Positions 1-8,159 of a stretch of DNA of 64,000 nt are shown here, piece after piece. Position numbers and translations under genes: made by a program. Positions within the stretch are counted from its first letter, which is position 1. Each line of letters opens with the position of its first letter. The stretch is taken from positions 4,836,001-4,900,000 of the forward strand of contig NZ_JAFQ01000004.1 of NCBI RefSeq assembly GCF_000526215.1, given 5' to 3'. Below the pieces are notes generated by a model, which saw only the letters and a list, made by a program, of their open reading frames with translations, ran no database searches and was not told the origin of the DNA. The stretch is from Nocardia sp. BMG51109. Lineage in GTDB: Bacteria > Actinomycetota > Actinomycetes > Mycobacteriales > Mycobacteriaceae.

Positions 1-800
1 TAGTAGTCCACGCCCACATAGTCGAGCCGGTCCGCGATGCGGTCGGCGAAGGCGCCGTTGACCCGGTCCTCCGAGCCGGCGACATAGCCGACGTTGGCGG
101 TCACCTGGGCGCCGGGCTGCACTCGATGGATGTGGTCGTAGATGGCGTTGTGCGCCTGCACGAGACGCTCCTGCATCGCGGTGCCGTCGGCGGCGCCCTT
201 GCGGATCTCGTGCTGAATGTAGGCGGCCGGCTCGTTCACGGTGATCCACAACGGATCTCGTGCGGCGTAGCGGTCTACGACCGCGCGCATGTTCGTCAGC
301 CAGTCGTCGACCATTCCGTCCCCGCGCCATCCGCCGCGGTCCGCCGCCCAACCGGGGTAGACCCAGTGGTCGAGGGTGATCATCGGTCGCATCCCGGACC
401 GCACGATGGTGTCGACGACCGAATCGTAGAAACGAAACGCGTTGTCGTCCCATACCCCCGGCGCGGGTTGCAGCCTGGCCCATTCGATTCCGACCCGGAA
501 CACCCGCACGCCCATGTCGGCGGCCAGGCGAATATCCGACGCGTAACGGTCGGTGAAGTCGGCCGAATCACCCGGCTGGTCGTATCCGGGGCTCCCGGCG
601 ATATAGCGCGTCCAGTTGCTGTCGGGCGCATGGCCTTCGGATTGAAATCCGGAACTCGCGACGCCCCACAGGAATCCGGCGTCCAGCGCCGAGCCGGTCG
701 GCCGCAGCGGCGGCTCGGCCGCGGAGTGCACGCCGACCGGCAAGGTCGACGCGACGACGACGAACGCGGCCAGGAAGCACCGCCGAATCCGGGAGCGCAT
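1..800 (-). CDS. Secreted GH1-type beta-glycosidase, 3' end outside window
   Basis: Reading leftward from an ATG at 798-800, the frame stays open to base 1, so about 266 residues are seen and the C-terminus is missing. The N-terminus (MRSRIRRCFLAAFVVVAS) is a signal peptide. The body has family 1 glycoside hydrolase landmarks: FLWGVASSGFQSEG near residue 45, FRVGIEWARLQP near residue 95, and WITVNEP near residue 190, whose Glu is the general acid/base. The nucleophile Glu motif lies beyond the window. Family knowledge: GH1 enzymes retain configuration and cleave beta-linked sugars. Secretion is inferred from the leader; the substrate cannot be told. Confidence 0.8.
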   Translation of the reverse strand, partial: MRSRIRRCFLAAFVVVASTLPVGVHSAAEPPLRPTGSALDAGFLWGVASSGFQSEGHAPDSNWTRYIAGSPGYDQPGDSADFTDRYASDIRLAADMGVRVFRVGIEWARLQPAPGVWDDNAFRFYDSVVDTIVRSGMRPMITLDHWVYPGWAADRGGWRGDGMVDDWLTNMRAVVDRYAARDPLWITVNEPAAYIQHEIRKGAADGTAMQERLVQAHNAIYDHIHRVQPGAQVTANVGYVAGSEDRVNGAFADRIADRLDYVGVDY

Positions 801-1010
801 CGGCTCAGGGTAACCGGAGCCCTTCGGTCGCCGTGGGCGATTCGCATCGGTGGGTGGTTCCGGTGTCGGTCCGTCCCGACAACCGCCCGGCCGCTCATGG
901 TTACCCGGTGTGACGATGCTCCGGATCTCGGAGAACTGTTGGGCCGTAGCGAGTTCCGAGCGGCGCCGCACCGGCCCGATCCGGCCGCATTCCGGCACAT
1001 GCTCGCCGGG

Positions 1011-2324
1011 CTACCGTACTCGCAGCTCGGGGGCCGTCGGCTCCGGGTTCTCGCGTGGGACGAACGCGATGCCGTGCCGCGAGACCCGCAGGCGCAGATT
1101 GCCGGTGCGGGCGAGGATCATGCCCACCACGACCGCGGCGGCCGTCGAGACCGCGCCGCAGGTGAACAGGCCGATCCGAGGGCCGAACTCCTCGGTGAGC
1201 CAGCCGACGACGGGTCCGCCGATCGGGGTGCCGCCGGTGAACACCATCATGTACAGCGACATCACCCGGCCCCGCATGGCCGGGTCGGTCGCCAGTTGCA
1301 CCATCGCGTTGCCCGAGGTGTTGAAGGTCAGCCCGAGCAGGCCCACCACGGTGAGCATCGCGGTGAACAGCCAGTACTCCGGGGCGAACGCGGTGACCGC
1401 CTCCAGCACGCCGAAACCGGCTGCGGTGCCCACCAGTACGCGCATCCGCACTCGGCCCCGGCGGCTCGCGAGCAGCGCGCCCGTCAGCGAGCCCAGCGCC
1501 AGCGCGGTATTGAGCAGTCCGTACTTGCCGGCGTCGACGTGGAAGACGTGATAGGCGAAGCCCGACAGCACCGTCGGGAAGTTGTAGCCGAAGGTTCCGA
1601 TGAAGCCCACCAGCACGATCGGCCAGATCAGCTGCGGACGCGCACTCACGTAGCGCAAGCCCTCGCGCAGCTGGCCTTTCTGCCGCGGCAGGCGCGGTCC
1701 CGGGGTCAACTGCGCCGGGCGCATCATCAGCAGGCCGCCGATGACGGCTGCGAAGGAGCAGGCGTTGATCGCGAACGCCCAGCCGGTGCCGACCGCGGCG
1801 ATCACGATCCCGGCGACCGCCGGCCCGATCAGGCGCGCTGCCTGGAAGTTCGCGGAGTTGAGGCTGACGGCGTTGCGCAGTTGCTCCCGGCCGACCATCT
1901 CCGGGACGAACGACTGGCGGGTCGGGTTGTCCACCACCGTCACCATGCCCAGCAGCAATGCCAGCAGGTAGACGTGCCAGACCTGGACCGCGCCGGTGAG
2001 GGTCAGGACGGCGAGCACGCCGGCGAGCAGGCCCATCGTGGCCTGGGTGAGGATCAGCAGCCGCCGCTTGCGGAAGCGGTCGGCGAGGACGCCCCCGTAG
2101 AGCCCGAACAGCAGCATCGGCAGGAACTGCAGGGCGGTGGTGATGCCGACGGCGAAGGAACTGCCGGTGAGGCCGAGAACCAGCCAGTCCTGGGCGATGC
2201 GCTGCATCCAGGTGCCGGTGTTGGAAACCACTTGGCCCGCAAAGTAATAGCGGTAGTTGGGGACGGCGAAGGAGGCGAACATGCCGCCCTTGCGCCGGGG
2301 CCGTTCGGGTGTCGGCTCGCTCAC
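1011..2324 (-). CDS. MFS exporter (enterobactin-exporter-like MFS_3)
   Basis: A 437-residue integral membrane protein with about twelve hydrophobic segments. The N-terminal pattern (FAVPNYRYYFAGQVVSNTGT followed by MQRIAQDWLVL) and the loop ADRFRKRRLLI are typical of the MFS_3/EntS group of drug and siderophore exporters. The GTG start at 2322-2324 overlaps the stop of the upstream MarR gene (GTGA), so the two are translationally coupled; a longer in-frame extension upstream would lie inside the MarR gene. A MarR/MFS pair suggests a ligand-induced efflux unit. The exported compound is unknown. Confidence 0.85.
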   Translation of the reverse strand: MSEPTPERPRRKGGMFASFAVPNYRYYFAGQVVSNTGTWMQRIAQDWLVLGLTGSSFAVGITTALQFLPMLLFGLYGGVLADRFRKRRLLILTQATMGLLAGVLAVLTLTGAVQVWHVYLLALLLGMVTVVDNPTRQSFVPEMVGREQLRNAVSLNSANFQAARLIGPAVAGIVIAAVGTGWAFAINACSFAAVIGGLLMMRPAQLTPGPRLPRQKGQLREGLRYVSARPQLIWPIVLVGFIGTFGYNFPTVLSGFAYHVFHVDAGKYGLLNTALALGSLTGALLASRRGRVRMRVLVGTAAGFGVLEAVTAFAPEYWLFTAMLTVVGLLGLTFNTSGNAMVQLATDPAMRGRVMSLYMMVFTGGTPIGGPVVGWLTEEFGPRIGLFTCGAVSTAAAVVVGMILARTGNLRLRVSRHGIAFVPRENPEPTAPELRVR

Positions 2325-2758
2325 AGATCTGCCAGGCGTTCCAGCACCGGCGCGGCGGAGCGCACGCACGCCCACTCCTCCTCGGTGAGTCCGGCGGCCA
2401 GCTCCGTCAGGAAGGCGTCGCGTCGGCGGCGGCTCTCGGCCAGGATCTCCGCCGCCGTCTCGGTGGCGGTCATCACCACCTGCCGCCCGTCCTGCGGGTG
2501 CGGCTCGCGCCGGACCAGGTTCTTGTCCTCCAGCATCGCGAGGATCCGGGTCATCGACGGCGGCCGCACGTGTTCGGTGCGGGCGAGTTCGCTGGGTGTG
2601 GCGGGGCCGTGCCGGGCGAGCGTGCCGAGCACGGCCATCTCGGTCGGGCTGAGGGAGTGCTCGACCTGCTGGTGGCGCAGGCGGCGGGAGAGCCGCATGA
2701 TCGCGCCGCGCAGCGTCGTCACGGCGGCGAGGTCGTTCTCGGAGGTCAGTTCCCGCAC
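2321..2758 (-). CDS. MarR-family transcriptional regulator
   Basis: A 145-residue winged-helix protein. The recognition region (SLSPTEMAVLGTLARHGPAT followed by PSELARTEHVRPPSMTRIL) and the wing (REPHPQDGRQVVMTATE) match MarR repressors. It is the first gene of a two-gene unit with the overlapping MFS exporter, so it probably represses both genes until a small ligand binds. An AT-rich stretch just upstream of its start carries inverted half-sites that could be its operator. Confidence 0.88.
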   Translation of the reverse strand: MRELTSENDLAAVTTLRGAIMRLSRRLRHQQVEHSLSPTEMAVLGTLARHGPATPSELARTEHVRPPSMTRILAMLEDKNLVRREPHPQDGRQVVMTATETAAEILAESRRRRDAFLTELAAGLTEEEWACVRSAAPVLERLADL

Positions 2759-2762
2759 TCTG

Positions 2763-2790
2763 TTTAGGCTACCTTATTAGCGTGTCTAAA
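2763..2790. promoter_or_regulatory. Putative operator upstream of the MarR-MFS unit
   Basis: TTTAG at 2763-2767 and CTAAA at 2786-2790 form inverted arms in an unusually AT-rich stretch five bases before the MarR ATG. On the gene strand the segment TAAGGTAGCCTAA also loosely resembles an iron box (TWAGG...CCTWA). Whether MarR or a DtxR/IdeR-type regulator binds is inference. Confidence 0.35.
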
Positions 2791-2898
2791 TAAAAGGGTT
2801 CGGGGTGTCGCTGGGCGCCCGCGACAGACGCGGGTCCGGTGCTACGACGAGCACCGGACCTGCGGGCGCGCGAATTTTCGGTGGTTGTCTGCGCGGAT

Positions 2899-3435
2899 CT
2901 ACTTCTTGCCGACGGTCACCATGGTGAACTCGGTCGCTCCGCCGGCATGCGAGACGGCGCGGAGCGCCATCTGGTCGTCGGCCCCGGCCACGGCCCAGTA
3001 ACCGGGTTCCTTGCTATCACTGACCACGGTGCCGTCGGATTGCTGCTTCCACGAACGGTTCTCGGGATACGGGTCCTTGGAGCAGGGGCCCACCCGTTCC
3101 TTCTCGGCTTTCTCATTGATGCACAGCCCGGCCGCGCCGAAGACCATGCCGTAGCCGTCGCCGTCGACCTCTTGCTGGAACCAGTGCTGGTTCGTGCTGC
3201 TGCTGTCGCATGCTTGGAACCTGATGAACTGGTCGCTGTCCGATTGGGTCGCGCAGCGGGTGCCGTCGGCGGTCTCGGCCTGGATCAAGAAGACGCTCTC
3301 CGGCGGGAATCCGCCCGTTGCCGCGTATGCCGTTCCGGCTCCGGCCCACAGCGGCAATAGTGCCGCGGCGGCGCCGGCCACTGCACACAGGCTGCGGCCG
3401 GAAGCCGGTTTCGCCGGTGATTTCGTGCTCTTCAC
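2899..3435 (-). CDS. Small secreted protein, single ricin-B/beta-trefoil-like module
   Basis: 178 residues with a clear signal peptide: Lys/Arg-rich start, a hydrophobic stretch (AVAGAAAALLPLWAG) and an AYA|AT cleavage site near residue 38. The mature part is rich in paired cysteines and contains RFQACDSSSTNQHW, resembling the QxW repeat of ricin-type carbohydrate-binding trefoils, but the whole is too short for three repeats. It is probably exported and disulphide-bonded. No catalytic motif is visible. It is monocistronic, with about 140 bases before the next gene. The lectin assignment is tentative. Confidence 0.6.
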   Translation of the reverse strand: MKSTKSPAKPASGRSLCAVAGAAAALLPLWAGAGTAYAATGGFPPESVFLIQAETADGTRCATQSDSDQFIRFQACDSSSTNQHWFQQEVDGDGYGMVFGAAGLCINEKAEKERVGPCSKDPYPENRSWKQQSDGTVVSDSKEPGYWAVAGADDQMALRAVSHAGGATEFTMVTVGKK

Positions 3436-3635
3436 GTGTCCTCCCGGTGGTTCGTCGAACCTTCATGACCGTGCGTCGTGCAAGGGCGTACGAGCAGTTG
3501 CCGAGATGGTGACAGACATCCGTTCGGGCACAGATTAGCCGCCGCCCGGCCTGTGTCCGGGTATCAGAGCGTCGGACACTCGTGTCGGAACGAGAACGCC
3601 CGGTGCGGAGGACCAGAGGGAGTTGTCGCGGCCGG
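3436..3635. other. Gap between terpenoid operon end and secreted-protein gene
   Basis: About 200 bases holding the presumed promoter of the secreted protein gene and the 3' end of the terpenoid operon. A weak GACAC/GTGTC inverted repeat near 3571-3582 is the only structure seen. No convincing gene. Confidence 0.4.
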
Positions 3636-4196
3636 TCACCGGGCCTCGGCCCGGGTTCGCCAAGCCGTTGCCAATACATCACCGGAGGGGTCGATCTCGA
3701 GATCGATGGAATTGATGACGGCGGCGAACATTCGGATGAAACCGGCCACGTACAGCGCCTCGAGGGCTCGGCGGACGCCCAGTTTGTCGGTCAGATCCGC
3801 CATTGTCTCGGCGTCGCAACCGTTTCCGCGGACGCAGGCGCGGCCCGCTCGGAAGACCGTTTCGTCGACCGGGTCCGGCCATGCCGATGGGTTGGTGGCG
3901 GACAGCCGTTCCAGGTCGGTGTCGTCGAGCCCGGCGGAACGGGCCTGTGGGACGTGTTGGACCCATTCGTATTCGCAGTCCAGTTCGTGGGCTGCGACGA
4001 GCACGAGCATCTCGCGATGGCGGGGTGAGAGTTCGAGCGTCGACATGACGCGTTCCGCCAATTCCAGCAGCGGGCCGGCCAACGACGTCGCATGCGGGAT
4101 CATGCGAACGATGTTGATCGTGACCGGGAATCGTTCGACGGCAGCGGCGCTCTCGGCGTCGAGGGTGGCTGCCGACGGATAAGGGATGCGGGCCAT
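3636..4196 (-). CDS. Carboxymuconolactone decarboxylase-like (AhpD-fold) protein
   Basis: 186 residues from the ATG at 4194-4196 (MARIPYPS); the longer reading overlaps the P450 and is less likely. The central segment (LSPRHREMLVLVAAHELDCE then YEWVQHVPQA) matches the CMD/AhpD helical signature. The AhpD redox pair CxxC is absent: only the Cys before EYEW and the His of the EYEWxxH pattern are kept, as in non-peroxidase members. It is the last gene of the terpenoid operon, 31 bases after the P450. Such proteins occur in several actinomycete biosynthetic clusters; isomerase, lyase or detoxification roles are all possible. Confidence 0.72.
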   Translation of the reverse strand: MARIPYPSAATLDAESAAAVERFPVTINIVRMIPHATSLAGPLLELAERVMSTLELSPRHREMLVLVAAHELDCEYEWVQHVPQARSAGLDDTDLERLSATNPSAWPDPVDETVFRAGRACVRGNGCDAETMADLTDKLGVRRALEALYVAGFIRMFAAVINSIDLEIDPSGDVLATAWRTRAEAR

Positions 4197-4227
4197 GAGA
4201 AACCAATCTTTCGTTGCGGGTTCGGAT

Positions 4228-5442
4228 TTACCATTCGACGGGAAGAGCGGCGAGACCGAAGACGGTCGCGAACGGGCGGAAGACGAGGTCTTCGACATCC
4301 ACGGTGAGCCGAAGCCCCGGAAAGGCTCGCGCCAATGCCGGGAGCGCGACGCACATCTCGGTTCTGGCCAGCGGAGCGCCGAGACAGCGGTGGGTTCCGT
4401 GCCCGAATGCGACGTGATCGTCGATTCGCCGGGTGATATCGAAGGTGTCGGGATCGGGGAAGATCTGGTGATCTCGGTTGGCGGTGCAGAGGGACAGCAT
4501 CACCAGGTCCCCTTCGGCGATGTGCTGCCCGCCCAATTCGGTGTCCTCGGTCGCGGTCCGGATCAGACCCGTTTGCGCGACGGAGAGGTAGCGGAGGATC
4601 TCCTCGACCGCTCCGTCGATGCTGTCGGGGTCCTCGCGGATCGTCGCCAGTGCGTCCGGACGTTGTATGAGCAGCAGGGCACCCAGCGCGAGCGTGTTGG
4701 CCGTGGTGTCGTGGCCGGCCGCGAGGAGCAGGTTGGTGATGCCGGTGACTTCCGGATCGGTGAGTTCCGCGCCGTGGGTGCGGACCAGGCCCCCCAGGAT
4801 GGTGTCGTCGGGGTGCCGGCGCTGCCGGGCGACCAGATCGGTCAGGTACTCCCACACCGGGGCGAAGGTGTCGATGAGCGCCTCGCGGTCCAGGGTTTGG
4901 TCGAACATGCGCTGTGCGCGGCAACGGAATTCGGGGCGATCGGATTGCGGCACACCGATCATCTCGCAGATGATCTCCGACGGTATGGGCAGTGTGAAGG
5001 ACTGCACCAGATCCGCGGGCGGGCCGGACGCCGTCAGCGATTCGATGCGGTCGGCGACGATCTCCTCGATCCTGATTTGCAGCGTCCGCATTCGCCGTGG
5101 GGTGAAGGCGGACGACACCATCCGGCGCAGCCGGGTGTGTTCCGGGGGATCGGCACCGAGAAAACTGCCGGGCTGCCTGGCCGGGCTCGCCACGAAGGCT
5201 CGTCCGGTGGCTTTGGGCCGCAGGACGGTGTTGGGAACCTTCGAGACGCTGAAGCTGCGGTCGGCCAGCACCCGGCGGACCTGTGCGTACCGGGTCACCA
5301 GCCACACCGGATCCCCGTTCGGCGCGGTCTGGCGGGTCGGCGCCTCCTCGTCGCGCAACCGCAACAGCTCCGGACTCGGCTCGTACGGCTGGTGCCCGCC
5401 ACGCCGATAGGCCAAGGGCACCGAGCCGACGCTCCCGCTCAT
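4228..5442 (-). CDS. Cytochrome P450 of the terpenoid operon
   Basis: 404 residues, a soluble bacterial class I P450. Landmarks in order: PPEHTRLRRMVSSAFTPRRM (C-helix), AAGHDTTANTL (I-helix with intact Asp-Thr), EEILRY (ExxR) and FGHGTHRCLG (haem Cys loop). The ATG at 5440-5442 overlaps the stop of the cyclase gene (ATGA), so the two are coupled. The expected role is hydroxylation or further oxidation of the cyclised terpene; regiochemistry cannot be read. Ferredoxin and reductase are not encoded nearby and must come from elsewhere in the genome. Confidence 0.92.
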   Translation of the reverse strand: MSGSVGSVPLAYRRGGHQPYEPSPELLRLRDEEAPTRQTAPNGDPVWLVTRYAQVRRVLADRSFSVSKVPNTVLRPKATGRAFVASPARQPGSFLGADPPEHTRLRRMVSSAFTPRRMRTLQIRIEEIVADRIESLTASGPPADLVQSFTLPIPSEIICEMIGVPQSDRPEFRCRAQRMFDQTLDREALIDTFAPVWEYLTDLVARQRRHPDDTILGGLVRTHGAELTDPEVTGITNLLLAAGHDTTANTLALGALLLIQRPDALATIREDPDSIDGAVEEILRYLSVAQTGLIRTATEDTELGGQHIAEGDLVMLSLCTANRDHQIFPDPDTFDITRRIDDHVAFGHGTHRCLGAPLARTEMCVALPALARAFPGLRLTVDVEDLVFRPFATVFGLAALPVEW

Positions 5443-7070
5443 CCTCGACCGCCCGTATAGGCCAGGGCCAGCAGGGCGAATCCGTCGGCGAGTACCGGCA
5501 GGTCGTGCGGGAAGGGCCGCGGCCCTGCCGAATCCGGGCGGGAGCTGAATCCGCCGTCCCGATGTTGCTGTGCGACAAGCCAGTCCGTGCCCTTGCGGAC
5601 GACCGCCGGGTCCGTGTCGCAGCAGGTGAGCGCGAGCAGCGAGTAGGAGGTGCTGAGCACATCGCTGCGATCGCCCGGCCGTTGGCCCCAGCCGCCGTCG
5701 GGGTTCTGCGTCCGGCGGAAGTAGCGGAGTGCCGCTCCGGCAGCGCTTTCCACGGATTCCCGCAATTCGTCCGGCGGCCCGGACCGATAGTGCCGGAAGG
5801 CGAACAGGGCCCGGAACATCGCGTTCGCCTCGCTGGCGCTCCAGCCGCGTTCGAAGGTGCCGTCGGTCTGCTGCTTGTGCAGCAGGTACCGCACGGCACC
5901 GTCGAGAATTGCGGCGTGGTCTCGTCCGTTGCCGCTCGTTGCGTCGTTGTGCCGCAACGGTTCCAGCGCGCTGACCGCGCTGCCGGTGACGCCGACCTCC
6001 GAATCGTCGCCATACCGGTAGGTGCCGAATCCGCCGTCGGAGTTCACCAATTCGAGCAGATAGCGCTCGGTCGCCCGGATCGCGGTGTCGAAGCGCTCGT
6101 CGTTCGTGGCGCGGAGCAACTCCAGACAGTAAGGGGTGCAGTCGGCGTCGCTCTGCCGCACTCTGGGGGCGAACGCCCACCCGCCGTCGTCGCTCCGGGT
6201 GCGCACGAGGTATTCGGCCATACTCGTGACGACGGCGGGGTCGGCGCCGGAATGAGCCAGGGCGAGACCACAGACCGCGGTGCCGAACGGCTCCCAGCCG
6301 GCGATGAAAGGGAACCCGCCGTCCGGATTCTGGCAGCGCAGAAGTGCTTCCAGGCCGGACCGGATCATCGGTGACGCCGGATCGATCCGGCGCAGACCCA
6401 GCAGGCCGACCGCGTGGGCGAAGATATCGGCCTCGAAGACGCTGCGGTCGGAACCGGTGGCGAGATGGTGCAGCAGGTAGGTGCGGTCGGCGTCGGTGAC
6501 GGCGCCGGGTTCGCCCTGCTGATGTGCCCGCATGATCTTCAGTGCGCACATCTCCAGATTCACCCATGTCGCGTAGCTGTCGTAGCGCACGGCGGCGAGG
6601 TCGAAGGGCACGTCGCTGTCGGCAACCGACAGCTCGGTGAACAGGGTGTGGAACATGAATCGTTTCCGCGGCGAGGTGAAGTGCCGGTAGCGGTCGATGG
6701 CCTCCAACGGGACCCGGCTCGCGCCGGACTCGCCGAGCAGTGCCGATACGAGGGTCTGCTCCACGGCCGCGACCTCCGGATCGTACGCACCCGATTCGGG
6801 TGGGTCCGCTCGGTGTGTTTCCAGATATTCGACGATTCCGCGTTGCGTGTCCTCGAAAATTCCCTCGGCGCGCAGCAGATACAGCAGCAGGCAGGATTCG
6901 AGCACGCGACTACCGCAGCGGTCCCGCACCGCCCCGTCGTCGCCCACGTGGCCGATCACGTGGGCACGCAGGCGCGCGAGAGGCTCCCATTCCGCGGGGG
7001 CGGCCGCGGTATCGACCGGTTCGGGAGCGGTGCCGGTGACCGGCGGAACATACAGGGAGGATGCCAACAT
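5439..7070 (-). CDS. Class II terpene cyclase, QW-repeat type, DADC motif
   Basis: 543 residues of squalene/hopene-cyclase and prenyltransferase alpha-barrel repeats. QW-like repeats: QNPDGGF near 247, RSDDGGW near 292, NSDGGF near 343, then QQTDGTF, QNPDGGW and QHRDGGF toward the C-terminus. The proton-donor motif is D308-A-D310-C311-T, replacing the DxDD of most class II cyclases; the middle Asp is present. No class I DDxxD metal motif was seen. Length fits bacterial diterpene class II cyclases rather than squalene-hopene cyclases (about 630 residues). Its position after a GGPP-type synthase and before a P450 points to protonation-initiated cyclisation of a C20 prenyl substrate. A 66-base gap precedes it, the largest in the operon. 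The product is unknown. Confidence 0.87.
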   Translation of the reverse strand: MLASSLYVPPVTGTAPEPVDTAAAPAEWEPLARLRAHVIGHVGDDGAVRDRCGSRVLESCLLLYLLRAEGIFEDTQRGIVEYLETHRADPPESGAYDPEVAAVEQTLVSALLGESGASRVPLEAIDRYRHFTSPRKRFMFHTLFTELSVADSDVPFDLAAVRYDSYATWVNLEMCALKIMRAHQQGEPGAVTDADRTYLLHHLATGSDRSVFEADIFAHAVGLLGLRRIDPASPMIRSGLEALLRCQNPDGGFPFIAGWEPFGTAVCGLALAHSGADPAVVTSMAEYLVRTRSDDGGWAFAPRVRQSDADCTPYCLELLRATNDERFDTAIRATERYLLELVNSDGGFGTYRYGDDSEVGVTGSAVSALEPLRHNDATSGNGRDHAAILDGAVRYLLHKQQTDGTFERGWSASEANAMFRALFAFRHYRSGPPDELRESVESAAGAALRYFRRTQNPDGGWGQRPGDRSDVLSTSYSLLALTCCDTDPAVVRKGTDWLVAQQHRDGGFSSRPDSAGPRPFPHDLPVLADGFALLALAYTGGRG

Positions 7071-7136
7071 GCCGATACCTCACAACGGATTCGGGGGTGA
7101 TTTTTTTCGGTGTCGAGATATTCTTGGACCGGTTCC

Positions 7137-8159
7137 TCAGAGACGCCGGTGTGCGATGAAATTCGTCAGCGCGACGAGGTCCGCCGTCCCGGCGCTGTCG
7201 GGAAGAGCCGCCAGCGCCGCCGCGACCCTGCGGTCGGCGAACTGCTGGGCTCGCCGTCTGCCGCCCGCATCCGCGATCAGCTTCGCGGCGTGGGCCGCCT
7301 GGGCCGGCGTGATGGGGTCGGCCGACCGGTACAGCTGAGCGAGTTCGGCGCCGGCCGCGGTGGCCGATTCGAGCGCCGCGACGACCGGGAACGAGCGTTT
7401 TCGGCGAATCACGTCGTTGCCCACCGGTTTTCCGGTCCGGTCCGGATCTCCCCAGATGCCGAGTATGTCGTCGGTGACCTGAAAGGCGATGCCGAGTTCG
7501 TGGCCGAACGTGCCGAACGCGTCGATGGTGGCGGCATCGGCCGCGGCACACGAGGCGCCCAGCGCGCAGGCGCAGCCGATCAGGGCGGCCGTCTTCCCGG
7601 CCGCCATGGCCACGTACTGGTCGACGGTGACCGCGGGACGAGTTTCGAACGAACAGTCCTCGCACTGTCCCCGGCACAGTTGTGCCGCCGCGTCTTCCAG
7701 CCGAGTGACGGCATCCACGGCCGGCACGGCCGGTAGCGCGCCGACCAGTATCCGGATCGCCTCGGCATGCAGCGTGTCCCCCAGGCAGAGCGCGGCGGGT
7801 ACGCCCCACACCGCCCACGCCGTGGCGCGGCCGCGCCGCAGCCGGTCGCCGTCCATGATGTCGTCGTGGACCAGGCTGAAGTTGTGGACGAGCTCCACCG
7901 CGGCCGCACCCGGCAGGGCCGCGCGCGGGTCGGCGCCGCAGGCCGCGGCCGCCGCGAGAACCAGCCCCGCGCGCAGCCCTTTACCCCATCCCGCCTGCGT
8001 GGGATTGCCGGACGGATCGCGCCAGCCGAAGTGGTACGCCGCCATCCGGTCCAGCGGCTCGGGCATGGCGAAGATCGTGTCTCGCAGCGTCGGCTCGCAG
8101 AGTTTCCGGGCCTGTTCGAGCAGGGCGGCGGGCCGGTGGGAGCTGGTTGTTCGGGTCAT
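7137..8159 (-). CDS. Polyprenyl diphosphate synthase, probably GGPP synthase
   Basis: 340 residues from the ATG that overlaps the decarboxylase stop (8156-8159). The first Asp-rich motif is LVHDDIMDGDRLRRG and the second is QVTDDILGIWGDP, both as in bacterial trans-prenyltransferases. Phe five residues before DDxxD fits short-chain (C20) products. It condenses DMAPP with IPP made by the preceding mevalonate enzymes and feeds the cyclase gene downstream. The alternative of FPP or longer chains cannot be excluded. Confidence 0.9.
   Translation of the reverse strand: MTRTTSSHRPAALLEQARKLCEPTLRDTIFAMPEPLDRMAAYHFGWRDPSGNPTQAGWGKGLRAGLVLAAAAACGADPRAALPGAAAVELVHNFSLVHDDIMDGDRLRRGRATAWAVWGVPAALCLGDTLHAEAIRILVGALPAVPAVDAVTRLEDAAAQLCRGQCEDCSFETRPAVTVDQYVAMAAGKTAALIGCACALGASCAAADAATIDAFGTFGHELGIAFQVTDDILGIWGDPDRTGKPVGNDVIRRKRSFPVVAALESATAAGAELAQLYRSADPITPAQAAHAAKLIADAGGRRRAQQFADRRVAAALAALPDSAGTADLVALTNFIAHRRL

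Noticed and set aside
126..2780. Very long plus-strand open frame (884 codons)
   Set aside because: It is the antisense shadow of the GH1, MFS and MarR genes; its translation is Arg/His/Gly-rich without any domain.
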